Of a stretch of DNA of 64,000 nucleotides, positions 18,731-27,943 are shown piece after piece. Numbering within the stretch: the first letter of the stretch is position 1; the number at the start of each line of letters is the position of its first letter. The notes below the pieces were generated by a model that did no database searches, had not been told where the DNA came from, and saw nothing but the letters and a program-made list of their open reading frames with translations. The stretch is taken from contig NZ_ALVR01000010.1 in the NCBI RefSeq assembly GCF_000314005.1, forward strand, positions 1-64,000, given 5' to 3'. This stretch comes from Spirulina subsalsa PCC 9445 (GTDB lineage Bacteria > Cyanobacteriota > Cyanobacteriia > Cyanobacteriales > Spirulinaceae). The position numbers were made by a program, and so were the translations under genes.

Positions 18731-20788
18731 ATGAATCTAGGTTTATGGTGGCGTACTATCCGCGATCTTCCTCCCCAACAAATTGCTGCCAGAATTAAAT
18801 TTGAGATCAAGCGGCGTTCTTTCCCTAAACTTCCCCTCTCTGTTCGTCATTACTGTACATTCGGCAGAATTTCACCCACACCCCCCCTTCATATCAACTA
18901 TCTCAACCCTCTTCAAATCAATGCAAAAGAACCAGTTACCACTGACTTTTTAACAAAAGTTCAATGTCCTTTTGTTACCCTCACTTTTTTAAACGAAACT
19001 CGTACCTTACCCCTACCTATTACTTGGAATACCTCTGAATACTCAAGACTTTGGCAATTTAACTTACATTACTTTGACTGGATTAGAGATAGGATTGTAA
19101 CGGCTTATCAAGAACCTGAACTTACAGAAAAGTCTTTTTTAGAAATTTATGCCGTTACGACAGACTGGATTCTTCACAATCCGTTTTATTCCTTCGATGG
19201 TTGGCATCCCTACACAACCTCACTCCGCATTGTGAATTGGACTTATGCCATCCACACCTTCCCTCAACTGAGAACATCAGAAATTCTCGAATCTTTGTGG
19301 AAACAAATCAATTACCTCTACCACAATAAAGAATATTTTGCAGGGGGAAACCACCTGCTAGAAAACCTGAGAGCCTTAATCATTGGCGGTTTAAACTTCA
19401 ATCACCCAAAAGCAAAAAAAATCGTTCAAACCTCCCTAAAAGAACTTGCTGAACAACTGAATCATCAAATATTACCTGACGGAGGACACTATGAGCGCAG
19501 TCCGATGTATCACCTGATTGTGATGAATCTAGTGGGAGAATCAATCGCCTGTTTATACAGTGCCAATCTCTCCATTCCTGCTTCCATTTTAGATTCCTTA
19601 AAAAAAATGCTCGAATTTGCCCAAGGAATCCGGTTACACAATGGCAATTACCCCCTCTGGAACGATGCAGCATACAAGATCACGTACTCCCTAGATGAAA
19701 CGAAAAACTGGATTCAAGAACTTCTGAGTTTTTCTTCTCCAATCCCTCCATCAGATTCCTTGTCTTCTTGCAATCCATTACATCTTCATTTACTGAACAA
19801 AAATCTAGAGTCTTGTTCTCAATCTTCTGACACTAAAAACCTTAACCAGAATCCTAATTTAATCCTTCAAAATCAAACCAAAAATCAAACCAATCCTGAC
19901 TCTAAACAGCATTCATCAAGTTATCACGCACCAGACACAGGCTATTCTATCCTACGCAATCCTCAAGGTCTTGAATTAGGATTTGACTATGGTAGTCCTT
20001 GCCCTCTAGAACTACCTCCCCATGCTCACGCAGATTGTTTAACTCTAGACTTGTACTACCAAGGTCAACCTATTATTGTTGATACCGGAACAAGTGAATA
20101 TAAAGCCGGATTGATTCGAGAATATGAGCGTAGTACAAAAGCTCACAACACTGTAGAAATTGGCGAACAAAATCAATCGGAAGTTTGGGGAAGTTTCCGA
20201 GTTGGGAGAAAAGCAAAACCCTTGAATATAAAATCGGGACTTTTCGATGAACTACAATGGATGAGTGCCGCTCACAACGGATATGATCACCCCCCCATTC
20301 AATCCATTCATCACCGTTGGATTGGTCTTGAACATACAAATGTTATTATTCTAGACATTGTTGAAAGCAATCCAAATAAAATTGCTCAATCGAACTTACA
20401 CAGTATTACCCGATTTCACTTTGCCCCTGAGATAGATCCCATTAAAAATTCATTAGCAAACACTTATTATTACTCATCTAAACATTTCAAGTTTCACGTT
20501 AAGAGCTTTAACTCAGTTCAACCCAATGATATTCAGTGGCGTAACTCCCAAAGCAGTTCATCTTGGTATGCTCCCGAATTTGGTCAACGCATTCCTAGGG
20601 GATGCTTAGAAATCAGCACCCCATTGAATCAACATTACCACGCTCTATTAACCTTAATCAGTCTAGACAGCTTACCTGAAGTTGAATGGAAGTACACTTC
20701 ATCCTCCTTCCAGTTAAATTTGAATCAAACAAGCTTTAATTGGAAAATCAATCAATCAGGTTTAGTTTTTGAACCTACCAAACTATAA
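18731..20788 (+). CDS. Heparinase II/III-fold (alginate-lyase-like) protein
   Basis: The 685-residue protein has an N-terminal alpha/alpha-toroid region with WQFNLHYFDWIRD near residue 110, GWHPYTTSLRIVNW near 160, and GGNHLLENLRALI near 200. The C-terminal heparinase II/III beta-sandwich contains PHAHADCLTLDLYYQGQPIIVDTGTS near 430-455. In the family the His/Tyr pair of these segments catalyses beta-elimination of uronic-acid glycans. No signal peptide is apparent: the start reads MNLGLWWRTIRDLPPQQ. That fits the cytoplasmic-looking heparinase-like proteins encoded in O-antigen loci beside a fused dehydrogenase/Gfo-Idh gene, which may modify or edit the polymer. A variable low-complexity insert rich in N, Q and S lies near 365-400. 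Confidence 0.8.
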   Translation: MNLGLWWRTIRDLPPQQIAARIKFEIKRRSFPKLPLSVRHYCTFGRISPTPPLHINYLNPLQINAKEPVTTDFLTKVQCPFVTLTFLNETRTLPLPITWNTSEYSRLWQFNLHYFDWIRDRIVTAYQEPELTEKSFLEIYAVTTDWILHNPFYSFDGWHPYTTSLRIVNWTYAIHTFPQLRTSEILESLWKQINYLYHNKEYFAGGNHLLENLRALIIGGLNFNHPKAKKIVQTSLKELAEQLNHQILPDGGHYERSPMYHLIVMNLVGESIACLYSANLSIPASILDSLKKMLEFAQGIRLHNGNYPLWNDAAYKITYSLDETKNWIQELLSFSSPIPPSDSLSSCNPLHLHLLNKNLESCSQSSDTKNLNQNPNLILQNQTKNQTNPDSKQHSSSYHAPDTGYSILRNPQGLELGFDYGSPCPLELPPHAHADCLTLDLYYQGQPIIVDTGTSEYKAGLIREYERSTKAHNTVEIGEQNQSEVWGSFRVGRKAKPLNIKSGLFDELQWMSAAHNGYDHPPIQSIHHRWIGLEHTNVIILDIVESNPNKIAQSNLHSITRFHFAPEIDPIKNSLANTYYYSSKHFKFHVKSFNSVQPNDIQWRNSQSSSSWYAPEFGQRIPRGCLEISTPLNQHYHALLTLISLDSLPEVEWKYTSSSFQLNLNQTSFNWKINQSGLVFEPTKL

Positions 20789-20803
20789 AACACACTTTAT
20801 TCA

Positions 20804-22054
20804 ATGCCAGCCAAAGTATGGATTATTAACCAATTTGCAAATACTCCCGATGTGCCTGGACACATTAGACAATATGAGCTAGGTCAATTTTTAAGCAGTC
20901 AAGACTATGAGGTTGAAATTTTCGCATCAGATTATAATTTAACTCAACGGAAATACAGAAAACTAAATTTTGCTCAATTTTATTTCAGCGAAAATTATCA
21001 CAAGCTCCAATGGAATTGGCTCTATGCCACTCCCTATAAAATCAACAATTGGCAACGATATGTTAATATGTTGTCTTTCTGTATTACCTTATTTATCGTT
21101 GGACTCACTAAACGAAAACCAGACATAATCATAGGGTCATCTCCTCAACTTTTAGCAACATTTACAGCATGGTTACTGGCAAAAATTCACGGTGCTTACT
21201 TTTATTTTGAAGTTCGGGATCTTTGGCCACAGGTATTGATAGAACTCGGTGGAAAATCTCCAACCAGTCTTTTAGTGAGAGGACTAGCTTGGATTGAGCA
21301 GTTGTTATACAAAAAGAGCGATCGCGTTATCGTCCTAGCCTCTGGTACAGTTGATTATGTCAAAAAACGGGGTGCAACAACCGTTCACTGGCTTCCCAAC
21401 GGTCCTAATTTAACAGAGTTTCAGAATAACATCACACCAGAAGAAGCCAAGCAACAATACAATATCCCTTCGGATTCAACTTGTCTGATGTATACGGGGG
21501 CGCATGGCACAGCCAATGCTCTCGAAACTATTGTAGAGGCTTGTCGTATTCTAGATGATGAGTATTCTGGCAAAATTTTGGTGATCTTACTGGGAGATGG
21601 TCCGGAGAAACAAGAGCTAATTGAGCAAGCTAAAGGCATTCAATGTCTTGAATTTAGAAATCCCCTACCTAAACAAGAAATACCACAATTTCTACAAGCT
21701 GCGGATGGATTCATTATCACCTTGAAAAATATCTCTCTTTTTCAGTATGGGGTCAGTCCGAATAAACTTTATGATTACTACGCATCGGAAAAGCCTGTTA
21801 TTGTCGCAGTAGGAGGTGCAGTTAATCAAGAAGTTAAAAGCCATCAATTAGGCTGGGCTGTTCCGCCAGAAAATCCACAAGATTTAGCCAAGGCAATCCT
21901 ATCATTTTATAAAACTTGTCCAGAGGACAGACAGGCAATGGGTGAACGAGCTAAACATTTAGTTGAGTCCACTTATTCCAGAACCACTATTTGTCAAAAA
22001 CTGGCCGCAATTATTCAAGAGGATATCAATTGTTTAGATAAAGGAAGAAATTAA
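20804..22054 (+). CDS. Glycosyltransferase family 4, WbuB-like
   Basis: The N-terminus KVWIINQFANTPDVPGHIRQ, the segment YFEVRDLWPQVLIELGG near 137-153, and the donor-site GVSPNKLYDYYASEKPVI near 315-332 match the WbuB group of GT4 enzymes. These transfer N-acetylfucosamine-type sugars onto the first lipid-linked sugar in O-antigen synthesis. With the WecA/WbpL-like transferase at 22933 it probably adds the second sugar of the repeat unit. The start lies 15 bases after the heparinase stop; the next gene follows after 9 bases. Length (416) is usual. Confidence 0.85.
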   Translation: MPAKVWIINQFANTPDVPGHIRQYELGQFLSSQDYEVEIFASDYNLTQRKYRKLNFAQFYFSENYHKLQWNWLYATPYKINNWQRYVNMLSFCITLFIVGLTKRKPDIIIGSSPQLLATFTAWLLAKIHGAYFYFEVRDLWPQVLIELGGKSPTSLLVRGLAWIEQLLYKKSDRVIVLASGTVDYVKKRGATTVHWLPNGPNLTEFQNNITPEEAKQQYNIPSDSTCLMYTGAHGTANALETIVEACRILDDEYSGKILVILLGDGPEKQELIEQAKGIQCLEFRNPLPKQEIPQFLQAADGFIITLKNISLFQYGVSPNKLYDYYASEKPVIVAVGGAVNQEVKSHQLGWAVPPENPQDLAKAILSFYKTCPEDRQAMGERAKHLVESTYSRTTICQKLAAIIQEDINCLDKGRN

Positions 22055-22063
22055 GATAACTAA

Positions 22064-22936
22064 ATGGCTCAATCAATACTCCTAACAGGTGCTACAGGTT
22101 TTACTGGAAAATTTGTTTGCCAGAAACTGCTTGAGCAAAAAATAAACTTTGATTGTCTAGTTCGCCCTTCATCTAATTCAAAAAGATTACTCGATTTAGG
22201 GCTAAATTGTGCCGAGGCTGACCTCAATGATTTAGAGTCTCTCAAGAAGACACTACCCAAGTATAAAATCTTAATCAATGTGGCATCCATTGGGTTTGGG
22301 GCAGCACCGACGATTGTTCAAGCTTGTGAAGAGTCTGGAATAGAACGGGCAATTTTTATCAGTACAACAGCAATTTTTACTCATCTCAATGCTTCCAGTA
22401 AAGCCATTCGACTAGCCGCAGAGCAGGCAATTAAAGAGAGCCAGTTAAATTATACAATTCTCCGACCCACCATGATCTATGGAACACCAGAAGATCGGAA
22501 TATGATTCGTCTTTTAAAATTTTTAGATAAATTTCCAATAATTCCGATTTTTGGTAACGGACAATTCCTTCAACAACCTGTTCATGTTGAAGATGTGGCA
22601 TGGGCTATTGTTAAGGTCATTGACTGTTCACAAACTTATCGAAAAGAGTATAACATTTCAGGGCAAGAACCTTTAACCTATAATCAAGTCATTGAAGGGG
22701 CTAGTAAAGCATTGGGGAAAAAACCGATTAAGCTACATATCCCAGTCGCTCTAGCAAGGTCTTTCATTAGAAAGATACAGTCCCTAGGGGTAAAGTTTCC
22801 TATTACAGAAGAACAAATTCTCAGACTTAATGAAAATAAAAACTTTGACCATTCTCTAGCCCATCAAGACTTTGGATATTCTCCTCGTTCCTTTGTCGAA
22901 GGTATTCACCAAGAAATTCAACTCCTAAAACAATGA
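22064..22936 (+). CDS. NAD(P)-dependent SDR epimerase/dehydratase-like protein (atypical)
   Basis: ILLTGATGFTGKFVCQKLL (residues 5-23) is an NAD(P)-binding Rossmann motif. SIGFGAAPTIVQACEESGIERAIFIS and NYTILRPTMIYG are extended-SDR segments. The usual catalytic YxxxK is not obvious: the equivalent region reads TTAIFTHLNASSKAIRLAAEQ, which resembles atypical SDR proteins. In many loci such a protein sits between a WbuB-like transferase and a WbpL-like prenol-phosphate transferase, as here, and is assigned to sugar-nucleotide 4-reduction or epimerisation. The stop overlaps the next gene (ATGA). Substrate is unassigned. Confidence 0.7.
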   Translation: MAQSILLTGATGFTGKFVCQKLLEQKINFDCLVRPSSNSKRLLDLGLNCAEADLNDLESLKKTLPKYKILINVASIGFGAAPTIVQACEESGIERAIFISTTAIFTHLNASSKAIRLAAEQAIKESQLNYTILRPTMIYGTPEDRNMIRLLKFLDKFPIIPIFGNGQFLQQPVHVEDVAWAIVKVIDCSQTYRKEYNISGQEPLTYNQVIEGASKALGKKPIKLHIPVALARSFIRKIQSLGVKFPITEEQILRLNENKNFDHSLAHQDFGYSPRSFVEGIHQEIQLLKQ

Positions 22937-23898
22937 ATACGAATTTTGATCTAGTATGGATAGGTCTAAGTGGTCTAATAAGCTTTTCGATTACTTATCT
23001 AATCAAAGAATATTTAAGCCAAAAACTCCTCGACATCCCCAACGATCGCAGTTCCCACACCCAACCCACCCCCAGAGGCGGCGGCCTGAGCTTTATTGTG
23101 GCTTTTTTGTTGACTTTTACATCAACACAACTATTCCCCAACCCCCCAACCCTTCAACCCCTCCCCCTCTGGCTCATCCTCACCCCCCTCGCCCTCATCG
23201 GCTTCATCGATGACCGCACCAACCTCCCCGCTTCCATTCGCTACCTCGTCCAATTGGCCACAGCCATCATAGCTATCTGGCATTTTGGCCCCTTACCCCT
23301 CCCCAGCTTAATCATCGCCATCCCCCTCACCCTCATCGCCTTCACCGCCCTGATCAACTTCTACAACTTCATGGACGGCCTCGACGGCCTCGTTGCCAGC
23401 CTCACCGCCCTCCAACTCGCCTTCCTTGCCCTCTACCTCCAGCAACCCCACTGGTGGCTCCTTGTCGCCGCCCTCCTCGGCTTCCTCTATTGGAACTGGT
23501 CCCCCGCCAAAATCTTCATGGGCGATGTGGGAAGTACCGTCTTGGGGGCTTGTATTGGAATTGCTCTCCTGAATAGTCCCACCCCCCTCCAACTCTGGTC
23601 AGCCCTCCCCATCACCTTCCCCCTCATCGGCGATGCCATCTACACCCTCATCCGTCGCCTCCTCAAAAAAGAAAACATCTTCCAAGCCCACCGCACCCAC
23701 CTCTACCAACGCCTCCAACAATCCGGCTGGAGTCATGGCAAAGTGGCGATCGCCTACCTCCTCCTCACCGCCCTTATTGCCCTCCTGATCAGCACCCTCG
23801 GCAGTTGGGGAAGTCTTTTGAGTGGGGGAATTGTGTTAGGGGCGATCGCATCAGGAGAAATCTATCTCGACAGCCAAAACTCAGACCCTAAATCCTAG
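22933..23898 (+). CDS. Undecaprenyl-phosphate sugar-1-phosphate transferase (MraY/WecA/WbpL family)
   Basis: The 321-residue membrane protein has about ten helices. It carries the family's cytoplasmic motifs: DIPNDRSSHTQPTPRGGG (about 32-49), the metal-binding GFIDDRT near 92, NFYNFMDGLDG near 137, IFMGDVGS near 193, and a C-terminal HRTHLYQRL loop. It transfers a HexNAc-1-phosphate from UDP to undecaprenyl phosphate, the first membrane step of repeat-unit synthesis. It ends the operon. Base usage changes sharply inside the gene: the first 90 bases are AT-rich and the remainder is strongly C-rich. Another, unrelated initiating transferase lies at 46643-47317. Confidence 0.85.
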   Translation: MNTNFDLVWIGLSGLISFSITYLIKEYLSQKLLDIPNDRSSHTQPTPRGGGLSFIVAFLLTFTSTQLFPNPPTLQPLPLWLILTPLALIGFIDDRTNLPASIRYLVQLATAIIAIWHFGPLPLPSLIIAIPLTLIAFTALINFYNFMDGLDGLVASLTALQLAFLALYLQQPHWWLLVAALLGFLYWNWSPAKIFMGDVGSTVLGACIGIALLNSPTPLQLWSALPITFPLIGDAIYTLIRRLLKKENIFQAHRTHLYQRLQQSGWSHGKVAIAYLLLTALIALLISTLGSWGSLLSGGIVLGAIASGEIYLDSQNSDPKS

Positions 23899-23917
23899 AT
23901 TTTGTACGGACAAAATC
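23898..23917 (+). terminator. Hairpin overlapping the stop codon
   Basis: GATTTTGT, loop ACGG, ACAAAATC: a perfect 8-base-pair stem whose first base is the last base of the TAG stop of the WecA-like gene. There is no U tract after it, so intrinsic termination is doubtful; an RNA-end-protecting or attenuating role is possible. Confidence 0.4.
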
Positions 23918-23940
23918 ACAACTTGCTACCGCCATTGAAG

Positions 23941-23956
23941 GGGTCATTTTTGACCC
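23941..23956. repeat. Short perfect hairpin GGGTCA-TTTT-TGACCC
   Basis: A 6-base-pair stem with a four-T loop lies in the gap between the WecA-like gene and the DUF29-like gene. It is the second of three dyads in 200 bases. No gene overlaps it. It could act as an RNA hairpin on either strand. Confidence 0.45.
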
Positions 23957-23994
23957 TGAAAATCGGCTATTTTGGCTACCGCTTCTCGGGATAT

Positions 23995-24098
23995 TGAGTA
24001 GAGTTGAGTAGACTTGAGTGATGTTCCTTGACTCCTTCACCCCCTAAAATCCACCTAATTTGACTCAACACTACTCAAATACTACTCAACTCTACTCA
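23995..24098. repeat. Phased TGAGTAG heptamers in a 17-bp inverted repeat
   Basis: The 17 bases at 23995-24011 are the exact reverse complement of 24082-24098, with 70 bases between them. Within the left arm the heptamer TGAGTAG (last copy TGAGTGA) starts at 23995, 24005 and 24015. The inverse CTACTCA recurs at about 10-base steps in the right arm (24071, 24082, 24092), with a partial copy at 24063. The block ends 57 bases before the DUF29-like gene. Steps of one helical turn suggest a protein-binding array, or a long imperfect RNA hairpin if transcribed. Confidence 0.6.
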
Positions 24099-24154
24099 TC
24101 ATTGGCGATCGCGCTAAACTAGCCTCAAACGCCATACCCCAAAGCCAGCAGATC

Positions 24155-24583
24155 ATGGAAGAATTACTCACCCTCAAAGAACGACTACTGCACGGCGATA
24201 TTGCTGGTGCATTAATGATTGTCGAACAACTCGAAGAAATGAGCAAAGACGACAAAATCAACAATATTCGGAGTTATGCCATTATCTTATTGATCCACCT
24301 CATCAAACAACAAGCGGAAAATCGCACCACTCGTTCCTGGGATGTCTCCATCCGCAACAGCACCAGAGAAATCCAAGAAAAAAACAAACGTCGCCAAGCC
24401 GGAGGATACTACCTAACAGTTGAAGAACTCCAAGAAATCCTAGAAGTCGCCTATCCAATGGCCTTAGACCGCGCCTCCCTAGAAGTTGCAGAAGGAATTT
24501 ATGAGACAACAACCCTAGAAACACTGGTTAACAAAGAAGCTATCTTAAAGCAAGCCCTCGCTTTAATTTCACCTGATCATTGA
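24155..24583 (+). CDS. DUF29-like small protein
   Basis: This 142-residue acidic helical protein contains EELLTLKERLLHGDIAGALM, an IRSYAIILLIHLIKQQAENR helix, and the segment RTTRSWDVSIRNSTREIQ. That segment matches the W-x-x-S-I-x-x-x-R pattern of DUF29, a family that is expanded in cyanobacteria and has no known function. It stands alone between two large polysaccharide genes and converges on the O-antigen-ligase-like gene, whose stop is 13 bases away. The phased repeat block lies just upstream and may contain its promoter. No partner gene is evident. Confidence 0.65.
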   Translation: MEELLTLKERLLHGDIAGALMIVEQLEEMSKDDKINNIRSYAIILLIHLIKQQAENRTTRSWDVSIRNSTREIQEKNKRRQAGGYYLTVEELQEILEVAYPMALDRASLEVAEGIYETTTLETLVNKEAILKQALALISPDH

Positions 24584-24595
24584 CACTTCCAAAAA

Positions 24596-26908
24596 CTAAC
24601 TACAATCCGGTTCAGCAATCAGAACCCCTAAATCCCGATTATCCGTTGAAAAGCCTTGAACCTGTGGATTAAAAATAGAACCCGTCTGAGCATGAACCAA
24701 ATACCATGCTGTCTCAGGAGTTCCCACCACTTCCACCGTTTGTCTTTCCTCCGGTGTCTTCAACAGTCGCTGTTCTTGCATCAAAGGTTGAGGCAAATCA
24801 TTCAACATTGAACTAGAAAACTCCCCCCCTACAGGCAGACTATAAGTAGAGAGATTCACAGATAAAGGCTGTGTTGGAGTCAAATCCGGTCTGGGTGAGA
24901 GAATCGAAAAGTCCAAGCGATTCTGCACCCCACAACTTTTTACCAAAAACCAACAATCCCCCGTACACCACCGCCCTAATCGTCCCCCCAAATTCTCCCA
25001 CCAATACATCCCCCTTGACCAACTAATTCCTAAATTAGATTGTAGGAATGGATAATAGACCATTGCACTAATCCAGCGTGAAGTATCTGGCATCCCTTCA
25101 GAAAAAGCAATCGGGTGCTTACGAGGAATCCAACGTCTACCATTCTCTAAAGCTAAAGATATTTGCTCATCTGGGTTGACTGTTATTTCAAAAGAAGACC
25201 TATCTTTTTTAATATCTATAGCCATTGGTGTTTTAAATGGAGTTAGTTGGGAGATAGAATAGGGTTTGCCTTCAGGTGTCTTAAAAACAGCCAACTCTAC
25301 AGACTGACCTAACCATCTAGATATTATCCCAGTCCGATTAGAAATATCTGCATCAAAAGCTGAACCATATTTTGTAAAGCTCAAAGCACAAAATAAAATT
25401 GCTACCAATGATAAACCAGTCAAACACCAAAGAAGATTAGGAAATATATTGAATTTACTTTTTTTAATTAATCGATTAAGTATTGGTTGACTAGGAGAAA
25501 AACTATTTTGTTTTTTGGGTAAATTAGTTACAGAAATACCCGAGACAGTTGAAAATAGAATAGTTTGAGTATAAAAAACTGGACGAATATCATCTAGATT
25601 ACCTAAGACAGAAGGGATCAAAAAGCTAAATAAACTCAATAAAATCAACAAATTTACTTTTTTACTACTGGAATAAGTGTTCTTTTGTAGAGAAAAAACA
25701 GTCAAAAAAGTAGTCAATACTAACCCTAACATCAAGAGAGTATGCAAAACACCAAACTCTACAAATAGCTGTACAAACCAGTTGTGCGTGCTATGGTAAG
25801 CCGTTACATCATAAAATTGACTATATTCAGAAACAAGCTGATACCAGCTTGCATAACCATGTCCAAATAGGGGAGAGTCTTGGAACATTTTCCAAGCGAC
25901 TGTCACTAATTTAAAACGAGCAGGATCTAGAAAAATATTCGCGGGTTTCCAATTATACCCCCAAGATTGAGTTAATTCATAGATCAATAGAGGATTTTTA
26001 AGCAACGACCAAAAAGTAACCCCCAGAATAGAAACAACCAATCCTCCAAACATTAATATGGGAATGTTTTTTTGCTTAATTCCTCTCAAAAAATTATACA
26101 ATCCACAAATACTTATGTAAGCAAAACATAAAACAAATCCCCCGCGTTGGGTCGTAGCAAAAATTCCGACAATCAGAAGACAAGAAAAAGCTGACCAGAT
26201 AAACTTTCTAATTAAATTAGCGTCAGAAAATGCTAACCATAAAACCACAGCCAAACCCGGTGCAATATAAGTCCACACAGGCCCAGGATTATCAAAGATC
26301 TGTGTCATAGAAGACAAACCGTAAGGATTATAGACCAAACTTTTAGGCAAAACCTGCGAAATCCCTAAAAATCGACCAACAAAACCTGTAACAACAACAA
26401 TACAAGCTCCAAAAACCACAGCACTTAACTGAATCTTCCAAGCATGGCGGACAGTACGAGCTAAGATAAACGATAAAGTTCCTAATGTAACGCCACAAAG
26501 CAGAATAAAAAAGTTCCTAATTCCATAATGTTGAGCGACAGAAGCTTGTAGCAAACACTCTATTTTTGTCGCAAAGCCAGGAATCTCTCGGCAAGGAATC
26601 CAAGCTTGATTAGGTGTTTTAAATAAAGAGATAATAGCCCGAGGAGCAATCAACACTAAAGTATTCAACCAAATTAAACCTAGCAATATAATTTCCTGCT
26701 TCAAAAAAAGAATTTTAGAAACCAGTAAATGTCTTTGATAGGTAAAAACAAAAGCTAACACTCCACTAAAGACAGCTACACCAAATAAATCTGGAATAGC
26801 GGGTAAGGTTAAAGCAGGATAAACTGGAACTAATAAATGAACACCAACAACACTCCCCAGCAAAATAGCAAGAGCGGGTAAGAAGTGAAAAAGTTTTAGC
26901 TTAATCAT
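24596..26908 (-). CDS. O-antigen ligase/polymerase (Wzy_C)-like membrane protein with large C-terminal domain
   Basis: The 770-residue product has about twelve membrane helices in its first 510 residues. A periplasmic loop carries LFGHGYASWYQLVSEYSQFYDVTAYHSTHNWFVQL: the HSTHN box is the conserved His region of WaaL/Wzy_C proteins. Residues about 515-770 are soluble and do not match a family I recognise. Such proteins polymerise or ligate lipid-linked glycans on the periplasmic side. It is read leftward, divergent from the Wzm gene and convergent with the DUF29-like gene, so it forms its own transcription unit. The soluble tail is unusual: most ligases end shortly after the last helix. Confidence 0.75.
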   Translation of the reverse strand: MIKLKLFHFLPALAILLGSVVGVHLLVPVYPALTLPAIPDLFGVAVFSGVLAFVFTYQRHLLVSKILFLKQEIILLGLIWLNTLVLIAPRAIISLFKTPNQAWIPCREIPGFATKIECLLQASVAQHYGIRNFFILLCGVTLGTLSFILARTVRHAWKIQLSAVVFGACIVVVTGFVGRFLGISQVLPKSLVYNPYGLSSMTQIFDNPGPVWTYIAPGLAVVLWLAFSDANLIRKFIWSAFSCLLIVGIFATTQRGGFVLCFAYISICGLYNFLRGIKQKNIPILMFGGLVVSILGVTFWSLLKNPLLIYELTQSWGYNWKPANIFLDPARFKLVTVAWKMFQDSPLFGHGYASWYQLVSEYSQFYDVTAYHSTHNWFVQLFVEFGVLHTLLMLGLVLTTFLTVFSLQKNTYSSSKKVNLLILLSLFSFLIPSVLGNLDDIRPVFYTQTILFSTVSGISVTNLPKKQNSFSPSQPILNRLIKKSKFNIFPNLLWCLTGLSLVAILFCALSFTKYGSAFDADISNRTGIISRWLGQSVELAVFKTPEGKPYSISQLTPFKTPMAIDIKKDRSSFEITVNPDEQISLALENGRRWIPRKHPIAFSEGMPDTSRWISAMVYYPFLQSNLGISWSRGMYWWENLGGRLGRWCTGDCWFLVKSCGVQNRLDFSILSPRPDLTPTQPLSVNLSTYSLPVGGEFSSSMLNDLPQPLMQEQRLLKTPEERQTVEVVGTPETAWYLVHAQTGSIFNPQVQGFSTDNRDLGVLIAEPDCS

Positions 26909-26987
26909 TCAATTAATGTTTTTTGAGATTTACTAAAAACTTGAAAAAACTAGCCACAATACATAAAAACTAGACAATCACATCGAA
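26909..26987. promoter_or_regulatory. Divergent promoter region with phased A-tracts
   Basis: This 79-base gap separates the leftward ligase-like gene from the rightward wzm gene and must carry promoters for both. A-tracts start at 26935, 26944 and 26965, roughly in phase with the helix, and the nonamer AAAAACTAG is repeated at 26945 and 26965. Such phasing gives intrinsically bent DNA. I did not find a convincing -35/-10 pair. Confidence 0.4.
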
Positions 26988-27890
26988 TTGAGTGTAAGGT
27001 TATTAGGCAAACGTATAAATAGACAATTAACAATAGGATTGACTAGATTGAAGGTGATTAGAAAACTACAAACATTAACCTATGCTTCACAGAACAGAAA
27101 AAACTATTTAAGTTGGATAGACCTACTCAAAGCACTGGTACAAAGAGACTTAGAAGCCCGATACAAAGGATCTATTATCGGCAACCTTTGGCCACTCCTC
27201 AACCAACTGTCCCAACTCCTCATCTACACCTACGTCTTCTCCGTTGTCCTACAAGTCAGGCTGAGTCTCAAAGAACTCCCTGCCAATAATATCAGCTATG
27301 GACTCTGGCTGTTTGCCGGACTTATCCCCTGGATTACTTTTATCAGTGGTATCACCCTAGCAGCCACTTCCGTCATTCGACAACCCAATTTAGTCAAAAA
27401 AGTGGTCTTCCCCTTAACACTCTTACCCCTCGTCCCCATCCTGTCCAGTTTTCTAGAAAGTACATTTGGACTCATTATTTTAATCCTATTTGTGGGAGTC
27501 TCCACCCAAACACTCCCCCCCACGCTACTCCTCCTCCCCCTGATATGGCTCCCCCAACTCCTCTTTACCATTGGACTGGGATATCTCACCGCAGGACTCA
27601 CCGTATTCCTCCGCGACATCCCCCAAACGTTAGGAGTCATTCTCAACTTGTGGTTTTATGCCACCCCCATTGTCTACCCCGCCTCCGCCATCCCAGAACA
27701 ACTCGGCAGAGTTGTATTATGGTTAAACCCCCTCGCAGTATTCGCGGAAATCTACCGGGACTTGATTTTACTAGGGGAAGTTCGGCACTGGGGAGAATGG
27801 GGAGTAACCACACTAATCGCTGTAGTGGTATTTATCGGAGGATACTGGGTCTATCGGCGGTTACAACCAGCATTTGCTGATGTACTCTAG
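26988..27890 (+). CDS. ABC-2 type polysaccharide export permease (Wzm-like)
   Basis: The product is about 300 residues from TTG 26988; the start is uncertain because no ATG precedes the conserved region. It has SWIDLLKALVQRDLEARYKGSIIGNLWPLLNQLSQLLIYTYVFS, the N-terminal amphipathic helix and first membrane segment of ABC-2 exporters. About six helices follow, ending NPLAVFAEIYRDLILLG and the last helix. Partnered with the Wzt-like ATPase 53 bases downstream, it forms the channel that moves finished undecaprenyl-linked glycan chains across the inner membrane. The first 40 residues, rich in R and K, could be a leader before a later start. Confidence 0.85.
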   Translation: MSVRLLGKRINRQLTIGLTRLKVIRKLQTLTYASQNRKNYLSWIDLLKALVQRDLEARYKGSIIGNLWPLLNQLSQLLIYTYVFSVVLQVRLSLKELPANNISYGLWLFAGLIPWITFISGITLAATSVIRQPNLVKKVVFPLTLLPLVPILSSFLESTFGLIILILFVGVSTQTLPPTLLLLPLIWLPQLLFTIGLGYLTAGLTVFLRDIPQTLGVILNLWFYATPIVYPASAIPEQLGRVVLWLNPLAVFAEIYRDLILLGEVRHWGEWGVTTLIAVVVFIGGYWVYRRLQPAFADVL

Positions 27891-27943
27891 AGATTGCGAC
27901 CATCCTAGACCAAGTGGATGGAGTTTCAGACCCAAAATTTCTG

